From G963665495 sp963665495 (GTDB lineage Bacteria > Desulfobacterota > Desulfovibrionia > Desulfovibrionales > Desulfovibrionaceae): a stretch of DNA of 64,000 bases. Location: contig OY762289.1 in the NCBI GenBank assembly GCA_963665495.1, forward strand, positions 4,092,001-4,156,000, given 5' to 3'. Within the stretch, counting starts at the first letter, position 1. Every line of letters begins with the position of its first letter. The notes beneath the pieces are model-generated. The model was given only the letters and a program-made list of their open reading frames with translations, did not search any database and was not told the DNA's origin. The position numbers were made by a program, and so were the translations under genes. Of this stretch, positions 7,730-16,982 are shown in pieces.

Positions 7730-9850
7730 TTATTCATTGGCCGGGTCCGCTTTTTTTTCGTTTAATTCGTTTTTTTCGCAGAGAGAGAATATTTTTTTGG
7801 GGCGTCCGCGATTGCCGGATTTTTGTGTTTCAACGACGATACGCGCACTGGCAATGAGAGATGCCAGCGCATCTTCAAGATCTCGCTTTGATATATTTCT
7901 GGAAAAAATGTCGTACAATCCGCGCGTATCCAGTTGGCCTTTCTCACGCATGGCTTCCAGGATACGTCGCTCCGTAGATCCGGCATCAACTTCTCCAAAA
8001 ATGAACTGAACGGATTGTTCGCAATAATCCCAGAGGGCGAGAGCGGACTGTAAATGTGCTTTTTCAACCTCTGTAGCGGTGTCGAGCAGCGCGTATATCA
8101 GGGCTAAACGTATCGTATTTGTCTCGGCTCTACTCGAAATGGCTCCTGCAAGACCCGGCTTCTCTTGTGTAAGCAGAGGATAAACCTCACCCCACAGTTT
8201 TTTGGCTGCCGAATTTAAGGGAATATCCCCTCGATCCGTGTTGGTCCTGAGGATCTGTACGAGGCGTTGCCTGAAATTTTGCAGTCTGTCTTCATTCAAC
8301 GGCTGGGGAAACGGAACGAGCTTTTGACGGCGTACGCAAACCCATAAAAAACGATTGGCAAACCCATTGAATGCCTCCACCATGTCCATTTTGTTGAGCA
8401 ACTCACGTTTGGTAATATGGGTGACAATGGCAACGTGCGGTGATGATGCACCAATTTTGCTTGTCTTTATGAGAGGCTCAACTTTATGGCCGTCATAACT
8501 ACCTCTGATAATGGATGAAAGCGTATTGCCATCACGTTTTGAGCAGGACAAAGCCCCGGCAAACTCCTCATCGATGACATGAAGCCGTTTGTCTTCGATA
8601 CCAGGGTCAGTGACGATGAATTTTCCAGAGTTCTTTTGTTTATCGACCACGTATTCGCGCCGTTCGTCCCGGATCGCGTATATTATTCCTTCGCCACTGG
8701 ACAATGGGCCTGGGCTAAATTGGGCAAGCTTCCATTCATCCTCCGAAATATTGAAAAGTGCCTCAATGGGAACACATGAGGTTCCCTTTCTTGCCTTGGA
8801 GCTTTGCCCGACCAGGACAGCGTTGATACGCGCATGTTGTCGATTCCCGGCCACGATACAAGGTCCGCGCCCTGCTTCAATGCCAAAACGCGAAAGAAAT
8901 GTGACCAAAACCGCGATGGGGTCTGCTTCAGAATTCTCTGTGGCGAATTCGACGAATTCACCCGCGAAACCGGAAAACATGGCGGGATCCGCAACCGGCC
9001 AGGGGAAAATATTCAGTTCTTTGCTTGCGGCAAGGTCGGGCGTATCCTTTAAAGGATTCTTTTTCCCGGCCTCGATGCCATTCTGTATAGTCCGGAAAGA
9101 TTCACGTGCGGGAAGTCCCACAGCCTTCGCCGCCGCGTACAAATGGCCGATGACATCCTTTTTTGTGAAATCGCCTCGTGCGATCAATTGACCGATGGCG
9201 AAACAAGCCCTGTTGAGCGTATCATTACGTTGTCCTTTCTTTGCTGCGGTGATGGAGGCCAGGTGTTCTATGGCAGTTGCCGGCGCGTTGGTCAGATCAA
9301 CCGTAAGCGGCTTATTGGATGAAAGGGGTTGTCCCGTAATTTTCGCGATCAGCCAGGCAGGGGATTCCTGAGTCTTTACGTATTGCCCCCACTGATACCT
9401 GTTTCCGGACTCATGCAGAGACGGCGGCAGAATCACATAACCGCCCTGGGCGCGGATATCTATCCCTTTGCCGATTTTGCTTGCGGAATTGTGCAGCTCA
9501 ATAGCTTCAGGATTTTTGAAAAACAAATGCCTGCCACCACTGCCTGTCGTCTGCTCCAACGTTTCCGGGAGAGGACCGTTGGCCGCAATGAGTGCTTCCA
9601 GTGACGCGGGACCATCCGGCAAATCAATATCCAGCACAAAACTGTGCGCCCCTGTCGGGCTGCCAATGCTGGCCTCCGGATACTGTTGCCACCAGGACTG
9701 CACTATTTCTGAATCACTTGAAGCGTCCTTGAAGCCGTGCGCTGTCAACGGTCGCTTGTCTTTGCAAGGAAACACGGGAATGCCTGACTGCGCATATTCC
9801 AACGCAGCGGCGGCAACCGACATGATGTTGATCTGTGGGTAATTGAGCAC
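7730..9850 (-). CDS. primase-polymerase / DUF3987 plasmid-type replication protein
   Basis: 706 residues from GTG 9850. The N-terminal 180 or so are a bifunctional primase-polymerase domain: IPVFPCKDKRPL, the metal-binding FVLDIDLPDG (D-x-D) and the SGGRHLFFK loop. After a linker, the C-terminal half matches the DUF3987 region, with GQSSKARKGTS in place of a standard Walker A and a following IIYAIRDERR block. Such proteins prime or drive replication of plasmids and integrative elements. GTG 9850 is preceded by GGAGG and overlaps the upstream stop (TAGTG); the longer TTG 9880 frame is unlikely. It supports a plasmid or integrative mobilizable origin for the island. Confidence 0.82.
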   Translation of the reverse strand: MLNYPQINIMSVAAAALEYAQSGIPVFPCKDKRPLTAHGFKDASSDSEIVQSWWQQYPEASIGSPTGAHSFVLDIDLPDGPASLEALIAANGPLPETLEQTTGSGGRHLFFKNPEAIELHNSASKIGKGIDIRAQGGYVILPPSLHESGNRYQWGQYVKTQESPAWLIAKITGQPLSSNKPLTVDLTNAPATAIEHLASITAAKKGQRNDTLNRACFAIGQLIARGDFTKKDVIGHLYAAAKAVGLPARESFRTIQNGIEAGKKNPLKDTPDLAASKELNIFPWPVADPAMFSGFAGEFVEFATENSEADPIAVLVTFLSRFGIEAGRGPCIVAGNRQHARINAVLVGQSSKARKGTSCVPIEALFNISEDEWKLAQFSPGPLSSGEGIIYAIRDERREYVVDKQKNSGKFIVTDPGIEDKRLHVIDEEFAGALSCSKRDGNTLSSIIRGSYDGHKVEPLIKTSKIGASSPHVAIVTHITKRELLNKMDMVEAFNGFANRFLWVCVRRQKLVPFPQPLNEDRLQNFRQRLVQILRTNTDRGDIPLNSAAKKLWGEVYPLLTQEKPGLAGAISSRAETNTIRLALIYALLDTATEVEKAHLQSALALWDYCEQSVQFIFGEVDAGSTERRILEAMREKGQLDTRGLYDIFSRNISKRDLEDALASLIASARIVVETQKSGNRGRPKKIFSLCEKNELNEKKADPANE

Positions 9851-10110
9851 TACATTTCCTCCATGCGTGAGATAAGCCAAAGTATGAAGGAATCGCGCTC
9901 GTAGACGATATTGCCGCCGATGCGCCGTGATTCAGGGCCTTGGCCGGACGAATCGAGGTTGGCCATATAGCCGACGCTGATCAGGCTCCCAATGTATCTG
10001 GGGAGATCTTTTCGCGGAAAAACAGCGGGGAGGGCTTTACGCAGCGACTCGAAAAAGGAGTCGCCCGAATCAGGGGGCGTGGTAAGCTTTTTTAACTTTT
10101 TGAATGACAT
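9850..10110 (-). CDS. small putative DNA-binding protein upstream of the replication gene
   Basis: 86 residues from ATG 10110, which has GGAGG at seven bases; ATG 10116 would leave only one base of spacing. The segment FPRKDLPRYIGSLISVGYMANLDSSGQGPESRRIGGNIVYERDSFILWL looks like an AlpA/excisionase-style winged helix (a helix, then a wing ending in the start of another helix), but no firm family can be named. It is translationally coupled to the primase-polymerase gene through TAGTG. A copy-control or accessory DNA-binding role is a guess from position. Confidence 0.7.
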   Translation of the reverse strand: MSFKKLKKLTTPPDSGDSFFESLRKALPAVFPRKDLPRYIGSLISVGYMANLDSSGQGPESRRIGGNIVYERDSFILWLISRMEEM

Positions 10111-10157
10111 CGTCATACCTCCAGAATTGTGAGTTATTCTGAAGGTAGGCGATTTTT

Positions 10158-10516
10158 TTAATGAATACTGGTCATATTCAGTATATGCGAAATATTATTT
10201 TCGGAACAAAAAGTATGTATTTCCGAGACAATAGGTTTCAACTTGGGAAATACATTTGTACGGAAGCCACTATTGATAAGAGAACTATAATTGTCGGAAT
10301 TATTCAGGAGTCCGGTATGAATAACTCTGCCATCAGAAAAATCGATGCAGATGCTATGACCATCGAGACTTTTTCCCATGAATGGTTCTTGTGATAAAAA
10401 GTCCTCCAGCCAACTCCAAAATTCCTTGAATCTCCAGCGGTGTCCCTGCGCTTCGAACTCATGGCCAAGAAGAGCAAAATATACTTCTTTGCGGGGGTAA
10501 CGCGTTTCAAGATCAG
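10158..10516 (-). pseudogene. 3' fragment of the IS-disrupted third gene of the SIR2-HerA cluster
   Basis: Encodes about 118 residues (DLETRYPRKEVYFALLGHEF to the stop) with no start of its own. An 11-codon leader derived from the IS end makes the frame appear longer. Joining it to the 12977-13919 fragment across the 3-bp duplication CAG gives an unbroken frame (LLS-DLE). This is therefore the C-terminal part of a 432-residue protein of unknown family. No catalytic motif is recognisable. The last helix-rich segment ends VSEIHTFCSENNISHILN. Confidence 0.8.
10514..10516. repeat. target-site duplication (CAG), left copy
   Basis: CAG immediately precedes the left IS end TGAGATGCCCC at 10517, and the same CAG follows the far right end at 12977-12979. 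Three bp is the normal duplication length for the IS3 family. Dropping one copy restores the host reading frame. Confidence 0.75.
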
Positions 10517-10553
10517 TGAGATGCCCCAAAGATGACGGACACGCCACGTGAGG

Positions 10554-11387
10554 TCAGGCCGCTTCCTTGATGTTTTTATGGTAGCTTTCCTCAAACGCCT
10601 CCGGACTCATGTAGTCCAGAAATGCGTGTCGCCTTTGCCTGTTATAAAATATTTCCAGGTAAATAAAGATATCCTGTTGTGCCTGTGCTCTGCTTTTGTA
10701 GGTCTTAAAGCGAATCCACTCGCTCTTAAGTTTACCGAAAAAGCTCTCGACGACGGCATTGTCCCAGCAATTGCCTCGACGACTCAGACTGCATTCCATC
10801 CCATTTTTTGCCAATAATTTTAGATAAATATCACTTGTATACTGACTGCCTTGGTCGCTATGGTGAAGTACGCCGATTTGTGGCCTTCTAGTTTCAAGTG
10901 CCATCTGCAGGGCACGGCAAGCGAGTCTGCTGTCGACGCGATGCGACATGGCCCAACCTACTATTTTTCTGGAAAATATATCTAAAATCACAGCTAAATA
11001 AAGCCAACCCTCAACCGTTGGGATATATGTTATATCTCCAGCCCACTTTTGATTCGGGGCGCTTGCCGTAAAAACGCGTGACAATACATTTTCAGCCACA
11101 GGCTCGTGAGTAGCCGCTTTAGGATATCGATGCTTACGTCGAATATTGGAACGGAGTCCCTGTTCCGCCAATACATTACGCACTGTTTCACGGCAGCAAG
11201 TCACTCCATTCTCGTTGAGATCCCTATGGACCTTACGATATCCATAAATACCCCTACTTTCCTCGTGAAACGACCGGGCTGCCTGGCTTATTGCTTCATG
11301 GCGCTGTTGTTGCCGACTCGGCATACGTACACGCCATTCGTAGTAACCACTCCGACTCACGGAAAGCATTCGACACAGATCTTTCAA
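10554..11387 (-). CDS. IS3-family transposase OrfB (copy 1)
   Basis: 277 residues of rve-type integrase core. The DDE residues are in WAGDITYIP, HHSDQGSQYTS and NAVVESFFGKLKSEW. There is no good start of its own: the frame is open upstream and is normally entered by -1 frameshifting from orfA at the AAAAAAG run (11459-11465 on the plus strand). The product would be the cut-and-paste catalytic domain. The protein is the same as that of copy 2. Confidence 0.92.
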   Translation of the reverse strand: MKDLCRMLSVSRSGYYEWRVRMPSRQQQRHEAISQAARSFHEESRGIYGYRKVHRDLNENGVTCCRETVRNVLAEQGLRSNIRRKHRYPKAATHEPVAENVLSRVFTASAPNQKWAGDITYIPTVEGWLYLAVILDIFSRKIVGWAMSHRVDSRLACRALQMALETRRPQIGVLHHSDQGSQYTSDIYLKLLAKNGMECSLSRRGNCWDNAVVESFFGKLKSEWIRFKTYKSRAQAQQDIFIYLEIFYNRQRRHAFLDYMSPEAFEESYHKNIKEAA

Positions 11388-11425
11388 TTTAAAAAGTCCC
11401 TTATGAGCATCAATCCAGGCGTACC

Positions 11426-11688
11426 TTACAGGGACTGCTTGGCAAAGTACGCCGCTGCCTTTTTTAATATTTCGTTCTCAATTCGTAACTGTGCGTTTTC
11501 ATCCCTGAGCTTTTTGAGCTCTTGAGCAGAAGTGGCCGTTTCATTGACCGGTGGCAATTCACCGATTTCCCGTAACTTGATGACCCACTGTCTGATGGAC
11601 CAGGAGCTGCAACCGAGCTGGCTGGCAGCTTCCTTGTAAGAATAGCCAAGATCTGTCACCAGCTTGGCCGCTGAGAGCTTAAATTCCT
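11426..11688 (-). pseudogene. IS3-family OrfA (copy 1), 5' end truncated
   Basis: Contains the helix-turn-helix and leucine-zipper region (KEFKLSAAKLVTDLGYSYKEAASQLGCSSWSIRQWV) but lacks the first 13 or so residues present in copy 2. Upstream the frame runs into the left end of copy 2, giving an artificial GTG-initiated leader. Probably non-functional or poorly expressed. It keeps the A6G slip site used to make OrfAB. Confidence 0.8.
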
Positions 11689-11728
11689 TCGTGAGATGCC
11701 CCAAAGATGACGGACACGCCACGTGAGG

Positions 11729-12562
11729 TTAGGCCGCTTCCTTGATGTTTTTATGGTAGCTTTCCTCAAACGCCTCCGGACTCATGTAGTCCAGAAATGC
11801 GTGTCGCCTTTGCCTGTTATAAAATATTTCCAGGTAAATAAAGATATCCTGTTGTGCCTGTGCTCTGCTTTTGTAGGTCTTAAAGCGAATCCACTCGCTC
11901 TTAAGTTTACCGAAAAAGCTCTCGACGACGGCATTGTCCCAGCAATTGCCTCGACGACTCAGACTGCATTCCATCCCATTTTTTGCCAATAATTTTAGAT
12001 AAATATCACTTGTATACTGACTGCCTTGGTCGCTATGGTGAAGTACGCCGATTTGTGGCCTTCTAGTTTCAAGTGCCATCTGCAGGGCACGGCAAGCGAG
12101 TCTGCTGTCGACGCGATGCGACATGGCCCAACCTACTATTTTTCTGGAAAATATATCTAAAATCACAGCTAAATAAAGCCAACCCTCAACCGTTGGGATA
12201 TATGTTATATCTCCAGCCCACTTTTGATTCGGGGCGCTTGCCGTAAAAACGCGTGACAATACATTTTCAGCCACAGGCTCGTGAGTAGCCGCTTTAGGAT
12301 ATCGATGCTTACGTCGAATATTGGAACGGAGTCCCTGTTCCGCCAATACATTACGCACTGTTTCACGGCAGCAAGTCACTCCATTCTCGTTGAGATCCCT
12401 ATGGACCTTACGATATCCATAAATACCCCTACTTTCCTCGTGAAACGACCGGGCTGCCTGGCTTATTGCTTCATGGCGCTGTTGTTGCCGACTCGGCATA
12501 CGTACACGCCATTCGTAGTAACCACTCCGACTCACGGAAAGCATTCGACACAGATCTTTCAA
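11729..12562 (-). CDS. IS3-family transposase OrfB (copy 2)
   Basis: 277 residues with the integrase-core DDE triad (GDITY, HSDQG, VVESF). The frame continues upstream past the nominal start as KKGSGVLCQAVPVRYAWIDAHKG, which is what a -1 frameshift at AAAAAAG (12634-12640 on the plus strand) would join to OrfA. The functional transposase is therefore the OrfAB fusion of about 380 residues. The stop here is TAA. Confidence 0.93.
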   Translation of the reverse strand: MKDLCRMLSVSRSGYYEWRVRMPSRQQQRHEAISQAARSFHEESRGIYGYRKVHRDLNENGVTCCRETVRNVLAEQGLRSNIRRKHRYPKAATHEPVAENVLSRVFTASAPNQKWAGDITYIPTVEGWLYLAVILDIFSRKIVGWAMSHRVDSRLACRALQMALETRRPQIGVLHHSDQGSQYTSDIYLKLLAKNGMECSLSRRGNCWDNAVVESFFGKLKSEWIRFKTYKSRAQAQQDIFIYLEIFYNRQRRHAFLDYMSPEAFEESYHKNIKEAA

Positions 12563-12600
12563 TTTAAAAAGTCCCTTATGAGCATCAATCCAGGCGTACC

Positions 12601-12888
12601 TTACAGGGACTGCTTGGCAAAGTACGCCGCTGCCTTTTTTAATATTTCGTTCTCAATTCGTAACTGTGCGTTTTCATCCCTGAGCTTTTTGAGCTCTTGA
12701 GCAGAAGTGGCCGTTTCATTGACCGGTGGCAATTCACCGATTTCCCGTAACTTGATGACCCACTGTCTGATGGACCAGGAGCTGCAACCGAGCTGGCTGG
12801 CAGCTTCCTTGTAAGAATAGCCAAGATCTGTCACCAGCTTGGCCGCTGAGAGCTTAAATTCCTTCGAGTACGATTTGGTCTTTCCCAT
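12601..12888 (-). CDS. IS3-family OrfA (copy 2)
   Basis: 95 residues from ATG 12888, which follows AGGAGG at five bases; the upstream ATG 12903 lies within the region of that ribosome site. Helix-turn-helix EAASQLGCSSWSIRQWV, then a heptad-like ELKKLRDENAQLRIENEIL zipper for dimerisation. OrfA binds the terminal repeats and regulates transposition. Its end contains the AAAAAAG slip site for OrfAB. Confidence 0.92.
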   Translation of the reverse strand: MGKTKSYSKEFKLSAAKLVTDLGYSYKEAASQLGCSSWSIRQWVIKLREIGELPPVNETATSAQELKKLRDENAQLRIENEILKKAAAYFAKQSL

Positions 12889-12953
12889 GCGTTCCTCCTG
12901 CATGAGCGAACCTTAACCTCTCAGCAGGTGTCCGTCATCTTTGGGGCATCTCA

Positions 12954-12976
12954 TCCGTCATCTTTGGGGCATCTCA
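12954..12976. repeat. 23-bp remnant of an IS right end
   Basis: Exact second copy of the last 23 bp of the element (TCCGTCATCTTTGGGGCATC plus TCA), directly after copy 2. Best explained as the surviving right terminus of copy 1. Confidence 0.85.
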
Positions 12977-13919
12977 CAGATAAAAGTGTTGCAGCCTCCT
13001 CACCTAATGCAAATTCATCAATAGACCTTGCTGGAACGGACACAGCTTTTTGCATCTCCAGGGCTTCAATGGCAGCTTCGACTTCAAACTCCGGAATAGA
13101 GGGGGAAACGGATTTACGCGACGTATATTCAAGGCAAATCTTTTCATCAATGACAAACGGTTGATTACAAGGAATCATGACGCGGTTATTCTCATCCGCG
13201 ATCACCCCGAGGAGTCTTTCTTCTCGTTCTCGCTCGAAGTCGACAATATCTTCCCTGGAATGCGAGCGGTCCAATAAAAACGCCAATTCCTGCCCATGTG
13301 CGATAAGTCGTATCAGAAATGCCGTACGGACTTTCAGTGTGGCATTATACCATTGCAGCGCAAGGGAAGTTTCAAGAAAAATCTCCATGGCAATTCTGAT
13401 GGAAACAATAAGTCTATTGTCGTATTCCGTATAACGCACGTTTTTAGAGCAATACGGATGGTACACACAAAAAACAAATTCAGGGATTTCAAATTGGGAA
13501 TTTATGAAATAGACAAAGTGATCATGGAGTTTATAAAGCGGCATCCAAGGGCTACACTGCTCTTTATCCAGATATTCCAGAATGGAAAGAGAATTTTTAG
13601 CTGCAATATCGTAGGAAAGACCTTTTTCAAGCAATAACAAGTCCCTGCTCTTCACATGAAGTGTGGCTAGAGCACTCACAAGATTTCTCAATAAGCCTTG
13701 AGTTCCATATCTGTTGAGAAATTTTACGTCTCTAGCAAGAGCATTCAAAGAATCGTGCAAAGCATATAAGCGTAGTCGTTCCCGCTTTTGTTCCTTCTTC
13801 GCATCTGCAGTGCGTTCTTTGAAATCATCTATAATTCTAAAAAAGAAATGGCGATCATTATAGTTCTTCGGCTTCAGGGTGTCGGTTATATCTTTTGATT
13901 TAAACAGATTGAAAAACAT
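12977..13919 (-). pseudogene. 5' fragment of the IS-disrupted third gene after SIR2-HerA
   Basis: Encodes 314 native residues (MFFNLFKSKDITDTLKPKNY to EFALGEEAATLLS) before the frame enters the IS end. A good ribosome site (AGAGGTGA) precedes ATG 13919, which lies 77 bp after the herA stop on the same strand. The protein is rich in helices with charged coiled-coil-like stretches (KERTADAKKEQKRERLRLY, DFEREREERLL). I see no signal peptide, nucleotide-binding or nuclease motif, and I do not recognise the family. Position suggests an accessory of the SIR2-HerA system; the IS insertion has probably inactivated it. Confidence 0.8.
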
Positions 13920-13996
13920 GAGTCACCTCTCATGTGTGTTGATGGGAGGTAATGTGGCATAATCTGTGGGGAATTTGAAGAAGTAGAAAGCTGGTA

Positions 13997-15709
13997 TCAT
14001 TCTTCAACAAGACGACTCTGCAACCGCCATCTTTTCCCAACTTCAGACAAATGCTGATCAGTAATTGGATCTGACTGCCAACCTTTATCAAAATCTATGT
14101 CTTGTGACCGTGGAAGTGGCTTGCCGTCTTTTATTAAATCCCTAATAAGAATTCTTGAGGGTAACACTGCTGCTTGCCCAACGAATATTGCTTCCCGACG
14201 CCGAAGTCCTGAAAGAACTTTTGTTAATCCAGAAAGAGAGTCTGGCAACACACCTTGTACATGACTCCGGTCAGAGTCGTTGGTAATGCGAAGAACAATC
14301 CAAGAATTGCATTGAGATAACACTGTTGCTTCAACTTCACTAGGACGTTGGGAAACAAGCATCAAACCAATACCATATTTACGTCCTTCTTTGGCAAGCC
14401 TCCTAATCGCATCTTGCGCCGCTTCGTATTGCACTTCACCCCGGTTGGGCACATATCGATGAGCTTCTTCACAGACAAGTAAAACAGGGTTTTTCTCGCG
14501 TTCCTCCCTCGTCTGCCAAAGTTTGAGCGAAAATAATGTTCGGGCAATCGCCGCACTTGCCGCACCTGCCACTTCATTCGGGACGCCCGACAAATCAACA
14601 ATCCGTATGGGATCACTAATCCCTATGAACTGCTTAACCACCTCCGACAATGGATCATCCTGACCATCCCATTCTCTCATCAAAAACGCTAATCGTGAAT
14701 CATTTTTCAATATTTCAAGTTTGTTGAGAATTGAATTCCATGAGTCTTGCTTACTTGCTGCCGATGGCATTTCAGTGCTGTTTTTCACATGGTGGATAAA
14801 GCGTTCAAGAGCATAGGGAACCGGCGAATCTACATTTATTTCTTCACGTTTGAGATTAATGGTTTCCGCTGCGTCTTGCCGCGCAGCCAAAAGAGCTGTT
14901 TTAACGATATTTGCTTGAGAAGTCGCGACGAACTCCGTCTTTCCTATCAACAAGCCGATTGTTTCTTGTAGATTCAAAAGCCAGTATGGTAGGCAAAGGC
15001 TATTTTCATCCGTGCATAGCCTAACATGTCCTGGAAAAGCAGCTCCGTATTCATTATGCGGATCAAGAACGACGATTTGAGGATGCCACTTTTCATGTTT
15101 TGCATCCTTACCTCGATCAAGGATTGAATGAAGGACTGCTGCAACTGTTCCTGATTTCCCAGCTCCGGTAGATCCTAGGATGGCCGTGTGCTTGCCGAGG
15201 AGATCATTAATCTCGGCATAACAGGGTGTACCACCAGAACCAACGTGTTCGCCCAGGCGAATAGTCGGACCAGCGCCTTCTCCATAGATAAAGCCGAGTT
15301 CAGAGCGTGGCGTTAAGTACACTTTTTGCTGTGGCAGCGGAAATGTTGTGACTCCTCGTTCAAATTCGAGTTTCCACTCTCCGCTATCGAATGTCCATTC
15401 TCCTTCACCAAAAAGATCAGCTTCGATAATACGGGCAGTTCCTCCCGATTCCGGGATAAGGCCTTTCTCGCGCTCATACTCCGATTTCATGCGAAGCCGC
15501 CCCACATAGCCGAATATTAACCTAGAGCCAAAATGGATTTTAATGATCGAACCAAATTGACCAATCGGATAGATCACACCACCATAAACACGGGAAAGGT
15601 CACTAATCATTGGATCAAGGTCAGCGACGATGTGCGTTCCGTCCACTTCAATGACAGCACCGATTTCCAGATTTGAGATAGGCTCGTTAGGATTCTTCCT
15701 GCTGCTCAT
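13997..15709 (-). CDS. HerA-like ATPase of a SIR2-HerA defence system
   Basis: 570 residues. An N-terminal HAS-barrel (IGAVIEVDGTHIVADL, YPIGQFGSIIKIHFG) precedes the HerA/FtsK-type motor domain. Walker A GSTGAGKS is followed by VVLDPHNEY, and Walker B NPVLLVCEEAHRYVP by the SQRPSEV sensor region. The family forms hexameric DNA-translocating ATPases; paired with SIR2-domain proteins they form anti-phage complexes that degrade NAD+ and/or DNA. ATG 15709 overlaps the sir2 stop by 4 nt (ATGA), so the two are translated together. The gene is AT-richer than the flanking chromosome. Confidence 0.92.
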   Translation of the reverse strand: MSSRKNPNEPISNLEIGAVIEVDGTHIVADLDPMISDLSRVYGGVIYPIGQFGSIIKIHFGSRLIFGYVGRLRMKSEYEREKGLIPESGGTARIIEADLFGEGEWTFDSGEWKLEFERGVTTFPLPQQKVYLTPRSELGFIYGEGAGPTIRLGEHVGSGGTPCYAEINDLLGKHTAILGSTGAGKSGTVAAVLHSILDRGKDAKHEKWHPQIVVLDPHNEYGAAFPGHVRLCTDENSLCLPYWLLNLQETIGLLIGKTEFVATSQANIVKTALLAARQDAAETINLKREEINVDSPVPYALERFIHHVKNSTEMPSAASKQDSWNSILNKLEILKNDSRLAFLMREWDGQDDPLSEVVKQFIGISDPIRIVDLSGVPNEVAGAASAAIARTLFSLKLWQTREEREKNPVLLVCEEAHRYVPNRGEVQYEAAQDAIRRLAKEGRKYGIGLMLVSQRPSEVEATVLSQCNSWIVLRITNDSDRSHVQGVLPDSLSGLTKVLSGLRRREAIFVGQAAVLPSRILIRDLIKDGKPLPRSQDIDFDKGWQSDPITDQHLSEVGKRWRLQSRLVEE

Positions 15710-16842
15710 CGTTCACCTCCCAATAACCGGGCAAGGGTCTCAAATTTCCACCACGTCAAACCAGAATCATGTTTATATCTTCTGTTGCCATGGGCAAAAA
15801 TTTGATTTGCATATACTCGGATTTGATCGTTAATTGTGTTGTCATTTAACCAATCTTTCAGCTTGCCTTCAGGTTCGTCAGTCCCAGTAAATGCCGCAAT
15901 GGTTAACCTTCCCTCGGATTGGTGCAAGGCATTTTCGATTTCCAGATCAATATGGGAATCACCGAAACTATAACCACAAATTGCCAGCACCATTTCTTTC
16001 CCTTCATTAGGGCAAAGGCTATGGCGCATATACTGTAGCATTTGCGCAAATGGATCGCGTTGTGTTTCCTGATATTTTGTTGCGGCAGGGTAAATTAGAA
16101 CATGAGGCTTTTCTGAATCAGTCTTGATACCAGAGCGAATTCGCCTTGGCAGGGAATCATTTTGCAATAAACACCAATCAATTGAACCGTGAACTTTAAA
16201 AACACGAGCAGCTTTTCCATTCTCTCTAAATGTGCTTGGCTCCCACCACCCAGTTGCAGCTCCAGTAAAGCCGTCACAATAGACAACCCGTTCAAGCCCA
16301 AGGGCATCTTCAATTAGCGTATCATAGTTTAAAATAAAATAATCGACCCCTCTGCTTGCTTTACCAGCTTGTAACGAACCATGTATTGCTCGAATAAATT
16401 GCTGGTGCGTAGCAATATTAATTTCATTGTCCCCTATCGCTGAGGTAACAGCCCGTTTTATTTCACCAAGTGCAGTTTGAAGTTCAATTGCGTCTCTCTC
16501 GTAGTCTCCCACTGAAATTTTAACGTTATCAGCACCGCGCCGGGTACGTCTTTCCGCAATGGAAAGAAGGTCGACAATCTCACTCATGTAGTCTTCGATA
16601 GTAGCTGCGGTAGCTCCTGAAAACAAATCCTGAACTTTGCTTAGGAGTTCTTTTGTGTCGTCACTAATTGCTTCGTGGCTCAAGACGGATTTCGTAAGAT
16701 CGTCCATCAATGGAAGACCGGCAACTTTGCTGCATCCGGCTCCGAGAAGAAATGCGAGCCGACTCTGAGAAAGCAACTCACGCATATCTTGTACAATTTC
16801 CTTAAGTTCGGGAGAAGAAAAGACTGATAAGTCGTCACTCAT
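15706..16842 (-). CDS. SIR2-domain protein of a SIR2-HerA defence system
   Basis: 378 residues of the SIR2_2-type fold: FLLGAGCSKVAGLP (about 30-43) is the NAD-binding glycine loop, NYDTLIEDALG the Asn/Asp site, VFKVHGSIDW holds the likely catalytic histidine, and CGYSFGDSHID closes the pocket. There are no zinc-binding cysteines, unlike the deacylase sirtuins elsewhere in this window. The family's known role in defence is NAD+ hydrolysis on phage infection. First gene of the sir2-herA-unknown operon; translation is coupled to herA. The genes it is paired with, more than the domain itself, mark it as defence. Confidence 0.92.
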   Translation of the reverse strand: MSDDLSVFSSPELKEIVQDMRELLSQSRLAFLLGAGCSKVAGLPLMDDLTKSVLSHEAISDDTKELLSKVQDLFSGATAATIEDYMSEIVDLLSIAERRTRRGADNVKISVGDYERDAIELQTALGEIKRAVTSAIGDNEINIATHQQFIRAIHGSLQAGKASRGVDYFILNYDTLIEDALGLERVVYCDGFTGAATGWWEPSTFRENGKAARVFKVHGSIDWCLLQNDSLPRRIRSGIKTDSEKPHVLIYPAATKYQETQRDPFAQMLQYMRHSLCPNEGKEMVLAICGYSFGDSHIDLEIENALHQSEGRLTIAAFTGTDEPEGKLKDWLNDNTINDQIRVYANQIFAHGNRRYKHDSGLTWWKFETLARLLGGER

Positions 16843-16982
16843 TCATAACTCCTTCTGGGCTATTACCAAGAGTGAATTGTAAGGGATTGGGCCTTCATTC
16901 CTCGGCTTTGCTCCATTTATCCACCCCATTCTGAAACATCCTGAAACGAATCCCCCCAACTTCACAGAAAAATCTCAATAAG

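Larger units (their letters stand above)
10517..11691 (-). mobile_element. IS3-family element, copy 1 (right end missing)
   Basis: Begins with the terminal inverted repeat TGAGATGCCCCAAAGATGAC and is nearly identical to copy 2. It stops at codon 14 or so of orfA, where copy 2 begins. A 23-bp piece of its own right end appears to survive at 12954-12976, so about 64 bp were lost. The only difference I noticed is C/T at the orfB stop (TGA here, TAA in copy 2). Its orfA has lost its normal start, so this copy is probably not autonomous. Confidence 0.88.
11692..12953 (-). mobile_element. IS3-family element, copy 2 (complete, 1262 bp)
   Basis: Complete element with imperfectly separated but matching ends: TGAGATGCCCCAAAGATGAC at 11692 and its reverse complement ending at 12953, about 25 bp of inverted repeat with the TG...CA termini of the IS3 family. 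It contains orfA, an A6G slippery run and orfB. It abuts copy 1 directly, with no recognisable target duplication between them. That suggests a tandem insertion next to or into copy 1, with deletion of most of copy 1's right end. Confidence 0.92.
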
